In this document: positions 63,682-64,000 of the stretch, in pieces | How positions within the stretch are numbered: the first letter of the stretch is position 1 | Layout of the letters: each line of letters opens with the position of its first letter | Assembly: GCA_947467145.1 (NCBI GenBank) | Contig: CANIGJ010000006.1 | Span: forward strand, 1-64,000 | DNA: 64,000 nucleotides | Source of the DNA: Rhodospirillaceae bacterium | Lineage (GTDB): Bacteria; Pseudomonadota; Alphaproteobacteria; Rhodospirillales; UBA2165 | Direction of reading: 5' to 3' | The notes under the pieces: generated by a model | Told to the model about the DNA's origin: nothing | The model's input: only the letters and a program-made list of their open reading frames with translations | The model's database searches: none | Translations under genes and position numbers: made by a program

Positions 63682-64000
63682 ATGCGTATCGCACGTCATT
63701 ACACCACCGCCGAAGCAGGTGCTTACGGCGCCATCGAATTCCGCGCCGTATCGAGCGAGATTCGTAACCCAGATGGGTCCGTGGTGTTCTCCCATGACCA
63801 GATCGACGTGCCGGCAGAATGGTCGCAGATCGCTTGCGATGTTCTGGCGCAGAAATATTTCCGCCTCACCGGCGTGCCGGTCCATTCCAAGAAGGTCGAG
63901 GAAGACGACGTTCCGGCCTGGTTGTGGCGCTCGATCCCCGATGCGGCCAAGCTCGACGCCCTGCCCGCCAAAGAGCGCTTCCGGGGCGAAACCTCGGCCA
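63682..64000 (+). CDS. nrdJ: Vitamin B12-dependent ribonucleotide reductase NrdJ, N-terminal part
   Basis: Truncated by the window edge after 106 codons. The N terminus MRIARHYTTAEAGAYGAIEF, the NPDGSVVF strand, WSQIACDVLAQKYF and VEEDDVPAWLWRSIPD match alphaproteobacterial class II ribonucleotide reductases, which make deoxynucleotides with adenosylcobalamin. ATG 63682 fits; GGGGGAC lies upstream. Catalytic Cys residues lie beyond the window. Confidence 0.9.
   Translation, partial: MRIARHYTTAEAGAYGAIEFRAVSSEIRNPDGSVVFSHDQIDVPAEWSQIACDVLAQKYFRLTGVPVHSKKVEEDDVPAWLWRSIPDAAKLDALPAKERFRGETSA

Overview
The window is GC-rich, almost gap-free chromosomal DNA from an alphaproteobacterium, possibly of the Rhodospirillales. 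The evidence is the block aat / DUF2155 / MlaD / NDUFA12-type complex I accessory subunit, a B12-dependent ribonucleotide reductase at the right edge, a PuuD-type membrane urate hydroxylase, and a fused ThiS-ThiG. I see no insertion sequence, phage, plasmid origin or CRISPR array.

Left part (1-4.1 kb): leftward genes encode a MetE-like methyltransferase, a VOC/glyoxalase protein, a UGSC-like two-domain protein with a CxxC, and a RidA-family deaminase. They have their own terminators and look like an uncharacterised catabolic set. At 4.2-13.0 kb a rightward, tightly coupled purine catabolism block follows: allantoate amidohydrolase-like, an odd M20 hydrolase, urate hydroxylase (PuuD), allantoinase (PuuE) and a UraD-UraH fusion. 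Then come a three-gene ABC importer behind a near-consensus sigma-54 promoter, and guanine deaminase. Together they would import a purine or ureide and degrade guanine/urate to ureides under nitrogen control.

At 13.1-20.1 kb lies a mixed signalling region: a response regulator/HisKA_2 kinase pair inserted between guaD and a degenerate 85-bp copy of the guaD 3' end, an MliC-like lipoprotein, a beta-glucosidase, a class II aldolase-like protein with a histone-H1-like tail, tandemly duplicated CheY-like regulators, hypotheticals and tRNA-Glu. At 20.2-33.0 kb, leftward genes encode an RND pump with its adaptor, a PAS-GGDEF-EAL protein, an MFS carrier, RecJ, GlpX, homoserine dehydrogenase and an FkbM methyltransferase.

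At 33.0-43.1 kb are an ornithine/lysine decarboxylase with a long structured leader, a GNAT protein, an aminotransferase, an OmpA lipoprotein, a gamma-carbonic anhydrase, an RhlE-type helicase with a hairpin-rich leader, a RAM-only Lrp-like protein and a glycosyltransferase. At 43.2-47.7 kb are a flavin monooxygenase behind a perfect 18-bp inverted repeat, katG behind a PerR-type box, and dps: an oxidative stress group.

At 47.9-64 kb are mostly housekeeping genes: a three-domain Nfu protein, threonine aldolase, an AlkA-like glycosylase, GloB, an MFS carrier, an O-GlcNAc-transferase-like TPR protein, ThiSG, AroQ, a hydrolase, an FMN monooxygenase, Aat, DUF2155, a methyltransferase, two MlaD paralogues, the NDUFA12-like subunit, a second TPR protein, and the 5' end of nrdJ cut by the window edge.
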